Shown one piece after another: positions 12,006 to 22,656 of a stretch of DNA of 36,848 nt (its first letter is position 1; each line of letters starts with the position of its first letter). The translations under genes were made by a program, and so were the position numbers. The DNA comes from Trichosphaerium sp. ATCC 40318. Lineage: Eukaryota > Discosea > Flabellinia > Trichosidae. The stretch covers positions 1 through 36,848 of the forward strand of contig JALMLS010000049.1 of assembly GCA_038496445.1 (NCBI GenBank), given 5' to 3'. The notes under the pieces were generated by a model, which saw only the letters and a program-made list of their open reading frames with translations, did no database searches and was not told the DNA's origin.

Positions 12006-12085
12006 TGTTTGTGAGGTAGTTATTCTGATATTGCAGTGATGGTACGTTTTTATTGTTGAGTTATTTTATTCAATATTGACTTAAC
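12006..12085. promoter_or_regulatory. Compact divergent promoter
   Basis: Only 80 bp separate the start of the minus-strand SAM gene from the start of the plus-strand F-box/LRR gene. The stretch is AT-rich with no clear motif. Both transcripts must start here or within the neighbouring ORFs. Confidence 0.35.
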
Positions 12086-12601
12086 ATGAAACAAAACTGT
12101 CTTAATCGTAAAAACTATGCTGTGTGCATTCTAGACCTTCCTACAGAGATTTTAAGCCATATTTTACAGTACACAACTAAAGCACGATTTGCAGCCTGTC
12201 AAACATGCCATAGCCTTGCTTCTGTCATTCACGATATTATTGGATACGGTACAGTTTGTATTTCAAACGCCTCACAAGCAAAAGCAGTGTTAAAACATTC
12301 AAGTACTCTCCGGCACACAAGCATTAAAACCGAAGATGCTCTTTGGAAGGATGATATTGTCAAGTTATTTGCAGGAGTTCATACTATTAACCTTGCACAT
12401 TGTTATGAGATTACAGATGAAGGGATCAAAGCTCTTTCTGGTGTTCATACCGTCAATCTTTCGTGTTGCATAAGGATTACAGATGAAGGGATAAAAGCTC
12501 TTTCTGGTGTTCATACAATTAATCTTAGGTTGTGTAAACAGATTACAAATGAAGGGATCAAAGCTCTTTCTGGCGTTCATACCATCAATCTTCAGGTCTG
12601 A
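12086..12601 (+). CDS. F-box/LRR protein, 5' portion, split by an inserted element
   Basis: The ORF begins MKQNCLNRKNYAVCILDLP. An F-box-like segment (LPTEILSHILQYTTKARF) covers residues about 18-45. It is followed by leucine-rich units of about 23 residues with the signature ITDEGIKALSGVHTINL. F-box proteins usually recruit substrates to SCF ubiquitin ligases through repeats like these; that role is inferred. Three to four units are present before the frame runs into TGA at 12599, just inside the CAGGTCT end of the element at 12593-14569. An LRR unit resumes after that element (14571-14669). Splicing CAG|GT at 12595/12596 to AG|ACCTG at 14564/14565 would join the two parts in frame. The minus-strand gene at 33053-34995 is a clear paralogue with many more units, so this copy is short. 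Confidence 0.75.
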   Translation: MKQNCLNRKNYAVCILDLPTEILSHILQYTTKARFAACQTCHSLASVIHDIIGYGTVCISNASQAKAVLKHSSTLRHTSIKTEDALWKDDIVKLFAGVHTINLAHCYEITDEGIKALSGVHTVNLSCCIRITDEGIKALSGVHTINLRLCKQITNEGIKALSGVHTINLQV

Positions 12602-12770
12602 AAATTATCATGGTATAATACCATATTTTATGGTATAATCACCTTTTATGGTACAAGCTCAGTATAATCCATAATTATACCATATAATTATACCATAAAA
12701 TATGGTATAATACCATGTTTTTTGGACAAATGGTATAACAGCCATTATACCATGTTTATACCATATCTCA

Positions 12771-13080
12771 ATTTATAGAATATAATTATACCATAAAACA
12801 TGGTACTATACCATGGTATTATACTGCATTTTAAAGTATATTATACCACACATTATACCATATAATTATACCATAAAACACAGTATTATACCATGGTATT
12901 ATACCACATTTTACAGTATATTATACCATGCATTATACCATATAATTATACCATAAAACACAGTATTATACCATGGTATTATACTGTATTTTACAGTATT
13001 GTATACCATGCATTATACCATATAATTATACCATAAAATGTGGTATTATACCGTGGTATTATACTGTATAAGTATAAGTT
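12771..13080. repeat. 80 bp tandem repeat of palindromic TATGGTATAAT units
   Basis: The string CATTATACCA-TATAATTATA recurs at 12851, 12931 and 13011, and TATAATTATA also at 12781, giving an exact 80 bp period over about four copies. Each unit contains near-perfect palindromes built from GGTATAAT and ATTATACC, so single strands would fold into hairpins. Degenerate copies extend left to about 12608. Confidence 0.85.
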
Positions 13081-13381
13081 AGTCAAAGCTCACTTGGTCT
13101 GCACTTGATTTAATAGCATATGGACCTACGCAAACGCCATACCACACAATGCTTTGACAGTAGCTGTTATTGAACATAATTGGCATATAAATGTGTGAAA
13201 AACAGTTTTAAGAGAGAAATCTGGTAACGCGCCCCAATTACGGGCGTTTTAGGGATAAATTGGCCAACTTTCTCCGATTAATGGTATTTGAGGAAGAAAC
13301 CACTCTGCGTACCCCATGTTAGAACGCTACAGTGGTAGACACACCAAAAACGCGTTTAGCGCTCGAAAAATGCCCATTCGC

Positions 13382-13407
13382 AAAAAACCTCCAATTGGAG
13401 GTTTTTT
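13382..13407. repeat. 26 bp perfect palindrome
   Basis: Six A, CCTCC, AATT, GGAGG and six T form a perfect inverted repeat followed by one more T. It looks like a rho-independent terminator hairpin, but in this eukaryotic element no such role is implied. Confidence 0.8.
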
Positions 13408-14242
13408 TCTCCGGCTCTCATTTTTTTCTCCCCTCCATAGGCATTTTTACACTCAATCAACGCCATACAGCCTCATTTACCAAATCAGGAGCAAAATTAT
13501 TTATTTTTTTTTGACATTCTTGATATATGCCCCAATGTGTGTTAAACTGCGCAATTAGTGTTATAAGGCAAAGTTGTTTCAGAGCCTACCCATTTTTCGA
13601 GTTTTTTGGTTTTTTTTGGATTTTTTTGGATTTTTTTGGTTTTTTTCCTACTAAACGCCCGCATTTGCCAGAACAGATAGCATTTAGGCTCTGCACCCAT
13701 GCGTTGACCTTACGAGTGATATTGTAAACTAATTGGCTAAGCCAGGGCATAAAACTAAGTCTTGACCAGTTTATCGCCCGCACAACACAAGGTACGCTAG
13801 AAAGTAGTTGTTTTAAAGCTGTTTGCCATAGGTTTTACAGGCTTAATAGGTGATATAAAAAAAACAAAACGTGTTAGCCGCCCAACCAGGTACTATTCCG
13901 CTAGAACTCGTTTCCGATGAAGTTGGTAGCTATTTTCATTTCTTTGTTTTAGTCTTGGTTTGGCTTCACTGTGCAGGTCATTTGTTACTCTCAGTGCTGC
14001 CATCACAACAAAACAACAATTTTTGTATGACTATTTATTTTGTGTACAAGAAACCAAGCCGGCGCTAACTCTTCTTTTAGGTTTCATGCTATATCCATTC
14101 AATGCACTTACAGCAAGTACGATCTGTTCTTTTAAGGTTATTTGATCACTGCAAAAAAGGACATGGGCAAAACTAAAGGTCACGGATGTAAACAAAAAAA
14201 AGATGTATTAATAAATGTGTTTTTATTTTTAGAACAGTTTTT

Positions 14243-14540
14243 ACACGGTATAATACACCTGGTTTTGTGGTATAATCTACCAAGTTTTAAGGTATAATAT
14301 ACCAGGCTTTATGGTATTATACTGTGTTTTATACCATGTTTTATGGTAGAATTATACCATATAATGCATTTTTTCAGGTGAAAAAATATGGTATAAATTC
14401 GCACTTTCTACTGTATATTTATGGTATAATTTGGCTGTTTCATGGTATAAATCCTTTGATTTATGGTATATTATACTGGAATTTGTGGTATAAAATTGGA
14501 ATCAATGGTATAATTATACCACAAATTCATGGTATCTACC
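14243..14540. repeat. Dispersed GGTATAAT repeats at the right end of the element
   Basis: About a dozen copies of (A/T)TGGTATAAT or its complement spaced roughly 20-40 bp apart. They mirror the left-hand array but without the clean 80 bp period. One copy forms GGTATAATTATACC, a perfect palindrome. Confidence 0.7.
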
Positions 14541-14570
14541 ATAAAAACAGCTTGAGAATTTTAGACCTGT

Positions 14571-14669
14571 TCATATTGCATAAAGATTACAGATGAAGGG
14601 ATCAAAGCTCTTTCTGGCATTCATACCATTCACACTAACATTCACAATAGTACTTCAGTGCTATTGTAG
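14571..14669 (+). pseudogene. Continuation of the split F-box/LRR gene (last exon or remnant)
   Basis: Beginning at the right edge of the element, the sequence reads YCIKITDEGIKALSGIHTI, one further LRR unit matching those at 12400-12600. It then diverges and ends at TAG (14667-14669). It is either the last exon of the gene at 12086, if the element is spliced out, or a stranded remnant if it is not. Confidence 0.6.
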
Positions 14670-14789
14670 GACTTTTGGAGGTACGTTACCTCTGAAAATC
14701 TATGTGAAATAAAATACATACTATGACTACATTTCATCTGAAAGGTCACGTGATATGTTCTATGTAAGGTTGAAATCAATCATAACTAT

Positions 14790-15239
14790 GTACACGGTCC
14801 TTAAGACCATAATAAATAGTATACAACACTAGAAAAACAAACCAAATACGCAAACAAACCGAAAAAACTCAAATTACTCAACAAAGAACTCAAAAACCTC
14901 GAAAAACAGTTTGGGAAAAACATAGAATGGATTCTGGATGATAACGAGGAGGCAGATACCTTGGCCAAAGAGGGAACGTTACTAAACAAACCAAACATGC
15001 CAAAAAGAAGAATAGCTTTTAAATACACTATACAACCACAAAAACAAAATCATCAAAAGCAATGTCAGGAAATACATCAAAGAAGCCACCAATCGTGAAC
15101 ACAAAAGAGACATGGAACGGAAATACCCCTACCTAAACCAAATTAGCCACAAGATATCCAACCAAATAGTATACGATAAAATTCCACTTATGGACACAAT
15201 CGCGTGCTTCCAATTCAAACTAAGAAATAATAACCTTAG
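14790..15239 (+). mobile_element. Non-LTR (LINE-like) retrotransposon fragment, left piece
   Basis: Plus-strand sequence around 14920-14975 reads IEWILDDNEEADTLAKEGT, the C-terminal signature of an RNase H domain in LINE-type elements (gNExAD.LAKEG). Lysine-rich sequence without a long ORF surrounds it, with stops and frame changes. The 5' part of the element, including the reverse transcriptase, is missing. The fragment is interrupted at 15239 by the LTR element and continues at 21236. The left border is approximate. Confidence 0.6.
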
Positions 15240-15322
15240 TGTAATGGTCAATAAAAGTAGTTTACCTACGTTATCACCTAACTAACGTCTCGTTATCTTT
15301 ACCACTATACATACCCGTTACA
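15240..15322 (+). repeat. 5' LTR (83 bp)
   Basis: It begins TGTAATGG and ends CCCGTTACA. An AATAAA hexamer lies near its start. It is identical to the 3' LTR except for one base, which breaks the 8 bp terminal inverted repeat seen in the 3' copy. Confidence 0.95.
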
Positions 15323-15323
15323 G

Positions 15324-15340
15324 TGGCGACTACGAGCAGG
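15324..15340 (+). other. Probable primer-binding site
   Basis: TGGCGACTACGAGCAGG starts one base after the 5' LTR. The leading TGG would pair with a tRNA 3' CCA. I cannot name the tRNA. Confidence 0.6.
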
Positions 15341-15391
15341 ATTTTCACTTGAAAAAAAAAAAAAGAGATAAAAAGAAAAGAACAAGCAACG

Positions 15392-18300
15392 ATGGAAAAA
15401 GCGCACGATCACCTTCAATACATGCCATACACCAAGAAAGACGACGATGGCGAGTGGAACACCGATTGGAAAGGAAAGAAAAGTATTTCCGAATCGAAGA
15501 TTGGATACAACCAACGCGGACTGGAGTTCACGGGCAAGTTAATGGACCTCCCCTACTTTTTGGAGAAAATGAAAAGAGTTGCACACGACACCAAGCTAAG
15601 CGAAACCGCATACACCATTATGCTACAAAACAGCGTCACCAACATTCTCGCTGATGGACTCAACTCAGTCGAGAATACACTAGAAGCTTTCTTGGAGCAC
15701 ATCTGCAAATGCGCCTTTAGACCAAGCAAAATGAAGTTCTACAGACAAAAGTTTGCGGCGGACAGAATGAGCGGCGACGATACCGTCAATAAGTGGGTAC
15801 GCCGAGTGCACGCTTATGGGAAGATTTTGGGGAAAACCAACCTCGAAATGGCTACAAGATTCAAGGACGGCCTACCACCCAACATAGAGAACGCCCTACG
15901 CATGGAGACAGTACACAAGACAGCAGAAGAGCTTTCTAAGTACACGGCGATGGACTGGGCTGATCTAGCCTCAGAGTACGAAGCGGTGTCCAACAACGGC
16001 GAAGAAGACACTATTAACACGCTACAACGCCCTCAACACGACAACGACCAACAACAAGGCGGTAACGAATGGAGACCTCCACCACCGCAAAGAAACGCCG
16101 TACAAGCCTCATACGACGCACAGGCCCCTTTCGTACGCAATTACGGAAGACATAATGCAAAATACTCTAAAAAGGGACATTTAATATGGTTCGAACAGGG
16201 TACAGACGTTAAATGCGTCTACGACGACCAATCTGGCTTCCTTCGCCGCTATGCTCCTGATGAACGCAGTATATGCAGTTTCTGCCATCGACCAGGCCAC
16301 ATAGCGTCCAAATGCGGTACCAGACAAAACCAACAAGGAGGATATAATCCGTACCGTGGAAGAGGAAAATACCGAGCAAGAGGAAGAGGTAGAGGCAGAG
16401 GCAGGTACGCACCGTACAGAACTAGAGGCAGTAGACCAAGAGGTAGAGGCAGAGGTTACTGTAGAGGATACCAGGGCCACCACCGCCAAAATGACCAAGA
16501 CCAATACGACGGATATCAACCGGCGTACCCTCCTCCGCGTAATTACCAAGCCGACCCACCTGCTGTGCAACCGCCTAACGCCTACCCTCCTCCTGCTGAA
16601 GACCATAGTAAAGGAGACACTGTTGCTGTATTGACCAATAATAAACCAGAATTTGTTTACCCGAAGCCTCGTTCTATGACCAATGACGAAACTCCTAAGT
16701 TAGAATGCATGGTGATTAACCAGATCAAGAAAGACCGCAACAATACCTTCTCTGTGACCTACTGCGCTGAAGAATTCAACCAAATAGGTGACAGCGACCA
16801 ACCCAATAACACAGAGATCAGGTACAGTATCCTAAAGGCATCCAGCGTCATTAGAAATTATAAGTTCGAAACTGTATTCGACACAGGTGCTTCCGTTTCC
16901 CTTATTGACCTCAAGGTCGTGCGTCAGCTAGGGCAAATGAGCGAAATTATACGAGAGTACACCCGACCTCTGTACACAGCAGACAACAAGACCATCAAAG
17001 TTTACGGCAGTATAAACCTACCCATCAAAGTAGGAGGAATCACGATCATACATAAAATGTTAGTGATAAAAGACTTTAAGTTCGACATACTCCTCGGAAT
17101 GGACTACATGCAAAAGACCCAATGCAACATCAATCTGGCAGCGCATCGCATCACACCTAAAGGTGGCTTCCCTATACCACTACACACCATCAAGAGGATA
17201 TACAAGAGCGACAACCTTCATGTCTTCACGCCCAACAGAATATCTCTGCCGCCCCACGCACAGACAGAGTTCGAAGCTATAGTACCATACGCACACAACA
17301 GCATCAAAGGATACATCGAGGGACACAAGGAACTGATTACAGAGGGCGTCTATGTCATACATTGCAAGAGCAGACCTACAAAGAAAAGGGTAAAGGTCAT
17401 GATCTTGAACATGACCAACAGAAGAGTATGCCTACCTCGATCTTACGATATTGGCACCTTCAAACGGCCTGACCCAGGAGATACAGTACATTCTTTAGAA
17501 GACAACCAAGCCAAGGCGCTGGAAGAAATAAATGAGATGTTCAAACGGAAACGTACCGATGAGGAGATCATGGAAATATACAGACTCTTCAAACTGGGCG
17601 ACAAGAAGCTTACAGAGAAACAGAAGATGATGGTCGCAGTCCTCCACCTCGAATATAAAGAACACTTCAGCGAGAAACTCGTGCCTGGACCTACATTGAC
17701 AGGCGTCAAACACGCTATTAATACAGACGACACCAAAGAGCCTGTGGCGCTACCGTACCGATACATGACCCCTCTCAAAGCCAAGATTATCCGCAAAGAA
17801 GTAGAAAAGCTATTAGAACAAGGAATAATCCGAGAATCCGACTCACCTTGGTCGTCACAAGTAGTCCTGGTACAGAAGAAAGACGGCAAATGAAGGTTCT
17901 GTTTAGACTTCAGGGAGCTGAACAAGATCACCAAGAAAGTAGTACACCCCATACCAAGGATAAACGAAATGTTAGATGCCACCGCTTACGCTAAATTCTT
18001 CTCCACTTACAACCTAACAAATGGTTACTTCCAAGTCGAAAACAAGGAAGGAGATATCGAGAAAACAGCCTTCTCTACAATAGACGGACACTTTGAATTC
18101 GTAAGGATGCCGATGGGTCTGAAGAACGCGATGTCCACCTTTCAGAAGCTGATGAACCTTACCATGAGCAGCCTACTATGGAAGCTGTGCATGTGCTATG
18201 TGGACGATGTGATTATCTTCTCCAAGACCTTCACAGAACACCTAGTCAACACGAAATTAGTTCTAGACCGCATCAAGCAAAGAGGACTCAAACTAAAGGC

Positions 18301-20923
18301 AAGCAAATCCCACATATTCAACACCAGCATACAGTTCTTGGGACATAGAGTATCAGAAGAAGGAGTGCTACCTAAAACCGACAGCATCGAGGAGATCCGC
18401 CAGATGAGAGAACCAAACGGCCTAGAAGAACTAGAAAGATTCCTTAACATGACCAACCATTACCAACGCTTTATAAAAGACTACACACATGTCACTGAAC
18501 CACTTCAAAAGCTGCAAAGACAAGACATCGAGTGGAGCTGGGAACAACCACAGATAGAAGCGTTCAAGTTGTTAAAAGCTGCGTTCACTACACCACCAGT
18601 ACTTAAACACCCAGACTTCAACAAGAGTTTCGAGCTCCATGTAGACACGTCCAACTATGCGTGTGGAGCAGTCCTCAGCCAAAGGGATGAAAAAGGTAGA
18701 GAAAGACCAATCGCATACTTCTCCAAGGGCTTCAGCGAATCACAGAGGAAATACTGCACCACAGAAAGGGAGCTGCTAGGAATCAAATTAGCGATGGAAC
18801 ACTTCAAAAACTACCTAGCGTTCTCCAAGTTCAAACTGACCGTGTATACAGACCACAAGCCACTGACCATGCTTACAAAACTGAACAACGTACGATCGGT
18901 CATTGCGAGGATTATCTTAACGATCCAACAATTCGATTTCGAACTCATATACAAACCCAGCCGACTACACGTTGTACCCGATGCACTGTCACAAACACCT
19001 TTCGCTGCTGACCAAATCAATGCCATCAAGACCGGCAAAAGTGGCAGTGTCATCAAAGGAACTAACAAGAGTCATGTAGACTGGCACCAAGCGCAAACAA
19101 AAGATGCCACAACCGCTGTGTACATTAAGTATCTGACCACAGGACAAATAAACAGAGCCATACGCGAGACCCCACAATTTAAGAAGTCCATGTTCTACAC
19201 TCGAGTTAGAGAGCTTTGAGTAGATGAAAATCAGGTGCTATACAGACGTACAGAAGAGATAGACGGCAACACGACCTACCAAGTATATGTGCCGAACAAC
19301 ATAAGCCTAAAAAGAGAAATCTTCAAGCTGGGCCATGACGCACCGTTTGCCGGCCACTCAGGTTTTGAGAAGACCTACAACAAACTCAAACAACGTTTCT
19401 ACTGGCCAGGCATGTTCACAGAGACCAAGGAATGGTGCAAAAGCTGCATATCGTGCCAAAAGACCAAAACACCAAGGTTACAGAAGGCAGGCAGAATGGG
19501 TGGCCAATTCCACATTGGAGTTCCTTTCGGGCTCGTAACGATGGACATTGTGGGACCACTAAATAGAACGCCTAGAGGAAACACATACCTACTCGTCATC
19601 AACGACAACTTTACAAAATGGGTAGAAGCCTTCCCAATGCGCGACCAAGAAGCAGTAACGGTGGCCAGGCTTTTCGTAGACGAGTGGTGCTTCAGATACG
19701 GAATACCTAAAAAAGTATTAACAGACCAAGGCACTAATTTCACAGGAGAGCTCATGACACAAGTGTATGACATGCTCCATATAAACAAGAAACAGACCTC
19801 AGCGTACCACACACAAACCGACGGACAGACCGAGAGATTTAACCACACCCTAATAGAAATGATAAGACATTTTGTGAACAAGGACCAAGAAAACTGGGAC
19901 ATATGGGTCACGCCGTCCCTATTTGCCTACCGTACCGCTGTCCATTCCACCACCAAATATACACCGTACAGAATGCTCTTCGGTACCAGACCCACATTAC
20001 CATTAGATGAACTAGCAAAAGGAAGAGGCCTACTAGAAAACAAGTACAACATGGCTGACTGGGCTGAGACCTTAGCACATAGAATGAGAGCAGTCCACGA
20101 ACTAGCGAAAAAGAACATATTAGCCGAGAAAAGAAGACAAGCCAAATATTACAACAACAATAGAAGAGATGTAGAATACGAGCTAGGACAAAAGGTTTGG
20201 TTATACATACCTCACGTAAAAACAGGCGAAAAGAAGAAACTCACACAAAAATGGTATGGGCCATACGCAGTTCTACAACGAATTGGATACGTAAACTACC
20301 GCCTGGAAATCCCAAAACACAGTACAATCAATCCTGTGGTACACATAGAAAGATTGAAGCCGTTCGTCGATTCGTACCTCCGACCAACACAGGACATACA
20401 TTTGGAACATACACGTAACATATACACCGAGACAGCTGAGAGAGGACATCACATCAGAGAAACCAGCGAAGACGATAGCAGCGTATACATACCGGATGAA
20501 TCATCACAAAAAGGCACCAAAACCATGAGAGATGCCAGAGAAATCGCAAACAAATTAAAAGAAAAAGTATCCACTCCACAACCTATGGAAATAGAAGCAA
20601 CATACACAGAAGACATACACGTACGAAGGAGCCGACGTGGAACAAAAACAACCAGAGTAGAACGGCTAAAAGAGTTGCTAGAAAACACATACAACGCTAT
20701 GAAATCCTTACGACCATCCGAAGCAAAGAAAAATTTAATTGAATTGATGGGAAAAGGATCTAGATTTATACGAGATAGCGGTAAATGTAACGACCTAGAG
20801 AGCGAGATAAAGTACCAAGCAGGATGTGGACCAGAACAGCTAAGAGAATGGGTCAGAAAGATGCTGGAGAACTTCGAACAAGTATTTAAAGAAGAACATC
20901 TATTAGCGATACAGGAATACTGA
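15392..20923 (+). pseudogene. Gag-Pol polyprotein ORF of the LTR retrotransposon, with internal TGA stops
   Basis: One reading frame spans gag and pol without a frameshift. Gag ends in an Arg/Gly-rich stretch (about 16345-16475) after a CCHC knuckle, CSFCHRPGHIASKC (about 16273). The protease has FDTGASVSLID (about 16877). The reverse transcriptase has the catalytic box YVDD (about 18198), followed by an RNase H (FELHVDTSNYACGAVLSQ, about 18630). The integrase shows an HHCC finger (HSGF...CKSCISCQ) and a DDE core (MDIVGPL, TDQGTNF, TDGQTERFNHTL). TGA codons interrupt at 17891 (inside the reverse transcriptase, where Trp is usual), at 19217 (before the integrase) and at 20921. After the last TGA the frame stays open to TAA at 21035. 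This copy cannot make full-length Pol without read-through, although the matching LTRs show it is young. Confidence 0.9.
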
Positions 20924-21152
20924 AAGGATCAAATGACGAACACGTGTTTTCCAGAACATCTGGTTTTTTCACGTGTTCAGAAGAAACGACCAAAAACGAT
21001 AACAGCGGACCACAGAAAGAAGAAGCGACCGAAATAAAAATTAACGAGCGACCACAATAACAGCGACCACAAATACCGAACCCACCTAGAAATAACGAAA
21101 AGGACCAAATTGATAAGACGAGGACGTCTTCATCTAGGGTTGATGGGAGATG

Positions 21153-21235
21153 TGTAACGGTCAATAAAAGTAGTTTACCTACGTTATCACCTAACTAACG
21201 TCTCGTTATCTTTACCACTATACATACCCGTTACA
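21153..21235 (+). repeat. 3' LTR (83 bp)
   Basis: It begins TGTAACGG and ends CCGTTACA, a perfect 8 bp terminal inverted repeat. A moderately purine-rich GGGTTGATGGGAGATG directly upstream is the likely polypurine tract for plus-strand priming. Confidence 0.95.
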
Positions 21236-21915
21236 TTAGTGGGAGATACGCACTAAACAAAGCCAGGCCCACACAACACGACAGAATTCAACGAAAAATA
21301 CAAAGAACCTAGCTGCATACTCTGCGGACACCCAAAAGAGGATACCAATCATATAATAAACCACTGCAAAGCCACCAGTGATATCAGAACAGAAAATGCA
21401 AAAGAAATCAGTAAATTCATCAAGAAGAACCTACGTAAAACCAAAGCAAGAAAAAACAAAAAAGCAAAGAAAACTAAATACCCCAAAGAAACATACACAG
21501 GAGCGTACATAGCAAACGTTACCATAAACGCGTGCACAAATGCAGGATACGACCAAAAATACACCAAAGACAAACTCAAACAACTCCAACTCCTTATAGT
21601 CAACGGACACAAGCGCATCTACGATAAAAGAAACAACCTCTTCCATGAAAAATATAAAACCCTTACTAACACTAACACAGACTAGCGACGCAACCATACG
21701 AAGCTAGTGCGCGGTCCGAGCTGGGCAGGTATTCTACACAGTCTGGTTTACCTTGGTCGATGATCTTTCATGGGCTAACTTTATGTGAGTCCCCGAATAG
21801 GGGCCCTGGCTACAAGGGGAAGATGATGGGAATACAAACACGTTGTAAAACATACTTGTAAAGAACCGTCAATAAGAAACTTGACCGGAATAAAAGTAAA
21901 GTAAAGTAAAGTAAA
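21236..21915 (+). mobile_element. LINE-like retrotransposon fragment, right piece with simple-repeat tail
   Basis: After the 3' LTR, CILCGHPKEDTNHIINHC (about 21313-21370) forms the Cys/His finger that follows the RNase H domain in many LINE ORF2 proteins. The lysine-rich frame stays open to a TAG near 21683. A presumed 3' UTR follows (about 21686-21890), ending in about four AAAGT units (21892-21914), a simple-repeat 3' tail like those of some LINEs. A frame change between the LTR junction and the finger shows decay before or after the LTR insertion. Confidence 0.65.
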
Positions 21916-22656
21916 CACTACAACAACTCTTGACTACCTTACCCTCATTACACTATGGCATTAATATAGTGTTTCTGATATTGTTGTTTGGAATATTTGA
22001 CTATGTTTTACTGTAGTCGAGCACACTTCGTGTTACATTTATTTATAGTACAACACAAGCCTTAGCTTGGGAAACGTCCTCTCTACTCTCTACAAGTTTT
22101 GGTATGTGTATTCGTTGATTAGATATTCCTCCTTGCTCGTTCCATTACCCGTTTGAGCTTGATTGCATGATTTGCTTTTCTGTTGATTACTGTTTCTGAT
22201 ATTTATTGTAAAGGTTTGTCAACACTTTTCTTACAAGTAAATAATAAATAGGTCCAAGTTTATCGTTTTTTATCTTATTAGAGGTTGAGATTAGGACTCA
22301 CATTGACAGGTTATTAGTTTTGTATTGGTTCTTTGATGATTCTTAAAAAATTATGAAACTGTAGATAACTTCAAATGGCTAAGCCCATCATTTTACGGCA
22401 TTATGTTGTTCTAATTTAATGTTTTGGCGAAGAGGAATAAGGGATAGACAGCTGTAAATCTGATTCAGATAGAGATTGATTTTGACTGCCAATAATCTCT
22501 TTTTGGGGATCTTTTTCGTAAATCTCGATAGCAATGAACCACTTTTGAATGGCTAGCGTAGAGATTGACTGGCTTCTTGTAGATGTACGCGTAATACTAA
22601 CCGATAAATACCGTCCATATTTATTATTATGCTTTTAGACGCCTAGTAGTGCGTCA
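21916..22656. other. Upstream intergenic region of the RCC1-kinase gene
   Basis: About 740 bp of AT-rich sequence between the LINE tail and the first likely ATG of the RCC1-kinase gene. I see no ORF with family similarity. It may hold the promoter, a 5' UTR or a missed 5' exon. Confidence 0.4.

Larger units (their letters stand above)
12593..14569. mobile_element. About 2 kb TIR element inside the F-box/LRR gene, possible intron
   Basis: The left end CAGGTCTGAAAATT and the reverse complement of the right end, CAGGTCTAAAATTCTC, are near-identical inverted repeats. TT flanks both sides. LRR sequence continues directly on the far side, so this is an insertion into the gene. Both ends are rich in TATGGTATAAT palindromes: an 80 bp tandem array on the left and looser copies on the right. 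The centre (about 13085-14230) is less AT-rich, holds a 26 bp perfect palindrome and only short ORFs with no recognised transposase. The first GT in the left repeat and the AG in the right repeat are placed as splice sites. Confidence 0.7.
15240..21235 (+). mobile_element. Ty3/gypsy-type LTR retrotransposon, 5996 bp, with very short LTRs
   Basis: The element is bounded by two 83 bp direct repeats that differ at one base (T versus C at the sixth position), indicating recent insertion. Each repeat starts TGTAA and ends GTTACA. TTAG on both sides (15236-15239 and 21236-21239) is the target duplication. Internal order is gag with zinc knuckle, protease, reverse transcriptase, RNase H, integrase, which is the Ty3/gypsy order. 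No chromodomain is apparent after the integrase. It sits inside a LINE-like fragment. Confidence 0.93.

Noticed and set aside
12608-13080. A CRISPR-like array in the 80 bp repeat
   Set aside because: The repeats are contiguous palindromic units without unique spacers, in eukaryotic DNA.
13382-13407. Bacterial rho-independent terminator
   Set aside because: The hairpin fits the shape, but the surroundings are a eukaryotic mobile element with no bacterial gene upstream.
13316-14145. Short ORFs in the centre of the 2 kb element as a transposase
   Set aside because: They are 60-80 codons, low-complexity or poly-T derived, overlap in several frames, and show no catalytic motif.
16181-20694. Minus-strand ORFs of 70-180 codons across the gypsy element
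   Set aside because: They lie opposite the recognisable pol frame and have no family similarity.
17891-20923. UGA read as Trp in the nuclear code of this organism
   Set aside because: Trp in the host kinases, adaptin and LRR genes is TGG throughout, the receiver-PARP-kinase gene ends at a TGA (2149), and the retroelement itself uses TGG often.
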